A stretch of DNA of 8,391 nucleotides, taken from the NCBI GenBank assembly GCA_040377825.1, contig JBEINZ010000142.1:1-8391 (forward strand), in the 5' to 3' direction. Below, in pieces: positions 7,525 through 8,391 of this stretch. This DNA comes from JBEINZ01 sp040377825. GTDB taxonomy: Bacteria > Pseudomonadota > Alphaproteobacteria > Rhizobiales > Ancalomicrobiaceae. The first letter of the stretch is position 1, and every line of letters begins with the position of its first letter. The notes below the pieces were generated by a model. It saw only the letters and a list, made by a program, of their open reading frames with translations. It had not been told where the DNA came from and searched no databases. The position numbers and the translations under genes were made by a program.

Positions 7525-7642
7525 CGGTTCTTCAAGGTTAAATCGCGGAAACTATGTGCGTGTTTCGGACGAGCATGCGGCATCTCCCATTTACGCATGT
7601 CGGCCGATCGCCCCGTTTGTGTTCGAGTACGGAGTGTAAGCG
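7525..7642. other. Short intergenic region after meaB
   Basis: These 118 bases separate meaB from the next gene. CATGCG (7574-7579) and CGCATG (7594-7599) can pair across a 14-base loop, but no T-run follows, so it is a poor intrinsic terminator. No confident promoter was found. The next gene could be read through from ppdK-meaB or have its own promoter. Confidence 0.4.
7631..7634 (+). promoter_or_regulatory. Ribosome binding site supporting a TTG start at 7643
   Basis: GGAG is followed after 8 bases by TTG 7643. An in-frame TAA at 7637-7639 excludes any earlier start, and the next in-frame ATG (7742) would remove the hydrophobic N-terminus. Confidence 0.6.
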
Positions 7643-8391
7643 TTGCGTAAGTCCAAAGGGCTCATCCGCCGGCTCATCGCGTCGGCGAGCGTCATTGCGC
7701 TGGCTGTGGCCGCGCTTCCCTTCCTCTTGAAACGGTCCGAGATGGCGACGCCCCGCGTTGAGGAGCGGTTGTTCGACTTCGCGAGCGCCGGCGATACAAG
7801 ATGGATGAACGACTATGACGGCCTACGCCGTCAATTGGCGATGGCAACGACGTCGGCGCCCGGTACGGCCGCGACCTCAACTCCGGTCGTCGCCGACGCC
7901 GATGATAGGCTGCCGCGCGACGTCGACAAGACGGTCACCGGCACGGTCCCACCGAAGCTACCGCCCGCGGTCAATCGCGATCCGAAGGGTGACAGGCTCC
8001 AGCCTCAACCCATGCCCGAGGCTTTGCCGGAGACGGAGAGCACCAGCGCGGCGCCAAGCGATAAGACGACGGCACCGCCGGTCGACGCCGCCAATTCGGA
8101 GGCAGATACCGCAGCGAAAGCGGCTCAACCGGAAACCCATGCTCGGGCCAATCCGATAGGCCAAAATGCGATCCTGCCTCCCGTGGCCGACACCGGCGAG
8201 CGAGCGCCATGGGCGGTCGCCGCGGCGGTCGGTGGTCTCGCTCCGGCGCCCTGGATCCGCATCCGCGCGTCGACATCGTCGAAAATCGCTGTCGCCGAAC
8301 CCCAGGGGCCGCTCGCGCCGCTTCCCAATAACGCCGCGGTCACGACCAAGCGCGTCGCCGCCATCCGCGCGACGCGCGGGGAGACCGGCCC
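7643..8391 (+). CDS. Signal-anchored Pro/Ala-rich protein, unidentified, 3' end outside window
   Basis: The frame is open for 249 codons from TTG 7643 to the right edge, with G/C-ending codons throughout, so it is very probably a real gene cut by the window. The N-terminus is basic (RKSKGLIRR, 2-10), followed by a hydrophobic stretch (about 11-29, ending PFLLKR) that reads as a signal anchor or uncleaved signal. After a short charged segment (about 38-62, containing RWMNDYDGLRRQL) comes a long low-complexity linker rich in Pro, Ala, Thr and acidic residues (about 65-200), suited to spanning the periplasm. No cysteine and no catalytic motif is visible. The last part (EPQGPLAPLPNNAAV and onward) may lead into a folded domain beyond the edge. 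TonB-like, SPOR or cell-wall proteins, or an alphaproteobacterial divergent polysaccharide deacetylase, are possible by architecture only. I do not recognise the family. Confidence 0.7.
   Translation, partial: MRKSKGLIRRLIASASVIALAVAALPFLLKRSEMATPRVEERLFDFASAGDTRWMNDYDGLRRQLAMATTSAPGTAATSTPVVADADDRLPRDVDKTVTGTVPPKLPPAVNRDPKGDRLQPQPMPEALPETESTSAAPSDKTTAPPVDAANSEADTAAKAAQPETHARANPIGQNAILPPVADTGERAPWAVAAAVGGLAPAPWIRIRASTSSKIAVAEPQGPLAPLPNNAAVTTKRVAAIRATRGETG

Noticed and set aside
7815..8159. 114-codon plus-strand open frame starting at ATG 7815
   Set aside because: It overlaps the longer open frame from 7643 in another frame and is Arg/Pro/Ser-rich like an out-of-frame reading. The 7643 frame has a ribosome site and a signal anchor.
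7692..8364. Several short minus-strand open frames near the right edge
   Set aside because: They are short, in different frames, Arg/Pro-rich and overlap one another. None has a motif or a clear ribosome site.

Overview
The window looks like chromosomal DNA of an alphaproteobacterium. The support is the GC-rich, G/C-ending codon use, a chemoreceptor ending in an EVRAA-type tail without the enteric CheR/CheB-binding pentapeptide, and a MeaB GTPase and TPR protein of the kind I associate with Rhodospirillales and Rhizobiales. The order cannot be fixed from the sequence alone. I see no rRNA, tRNA, CRISPR array, insertion sequence or phage gene.

Layout, left to right. A methyl-accepting chemotaxis protein (111-1853, +) has a complete transmembrane sensor, HAMP and signalling architecture. 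It converges on a secreted or periplasmic tetratricopeptide-repeat protein (1872-3656, -), with only 18 bases between the two stop codons and a hairpin across the junction. A 218-base divergent intergenic region (3657-3874) separates the TPR gene from pyruvate phosphate dikinase (ppdK, 3875-6562, +). ppdK overlaps by ATGA with a MeaB/ArgK-type GTPase (meaB, 6559-7524, +). After a 118-base gap, a TTG-initiated gene (7643 onward, +) runs off the right edge. It encodes a signal-anchored, Pro/Ala-rich protein that I cannot identify.

How the genes may work together. ppdK and meaB very probably form one transcription unit with coupled translation. PPDK interconverts pyruvate and PEP. MeaB protects and loads B12-dependent methylmalonyl-CoA mutase, which feeds propionyl-CoA carbon into succinyl-CoA. 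Together they suggest a route from propionate-type or ethylmalonyl-CoA-pathway carbon to PEP, but no mutase gene lies in the window. The chemoreceptor and TPR gene show no functional tie to this pair.

I found no convincing undescribed system. The points most worth a second look are the ppdK-meaB coupling, the AT-rich sensor half of the chemoreceptor, and the incomplete envelope protein at the right edge.
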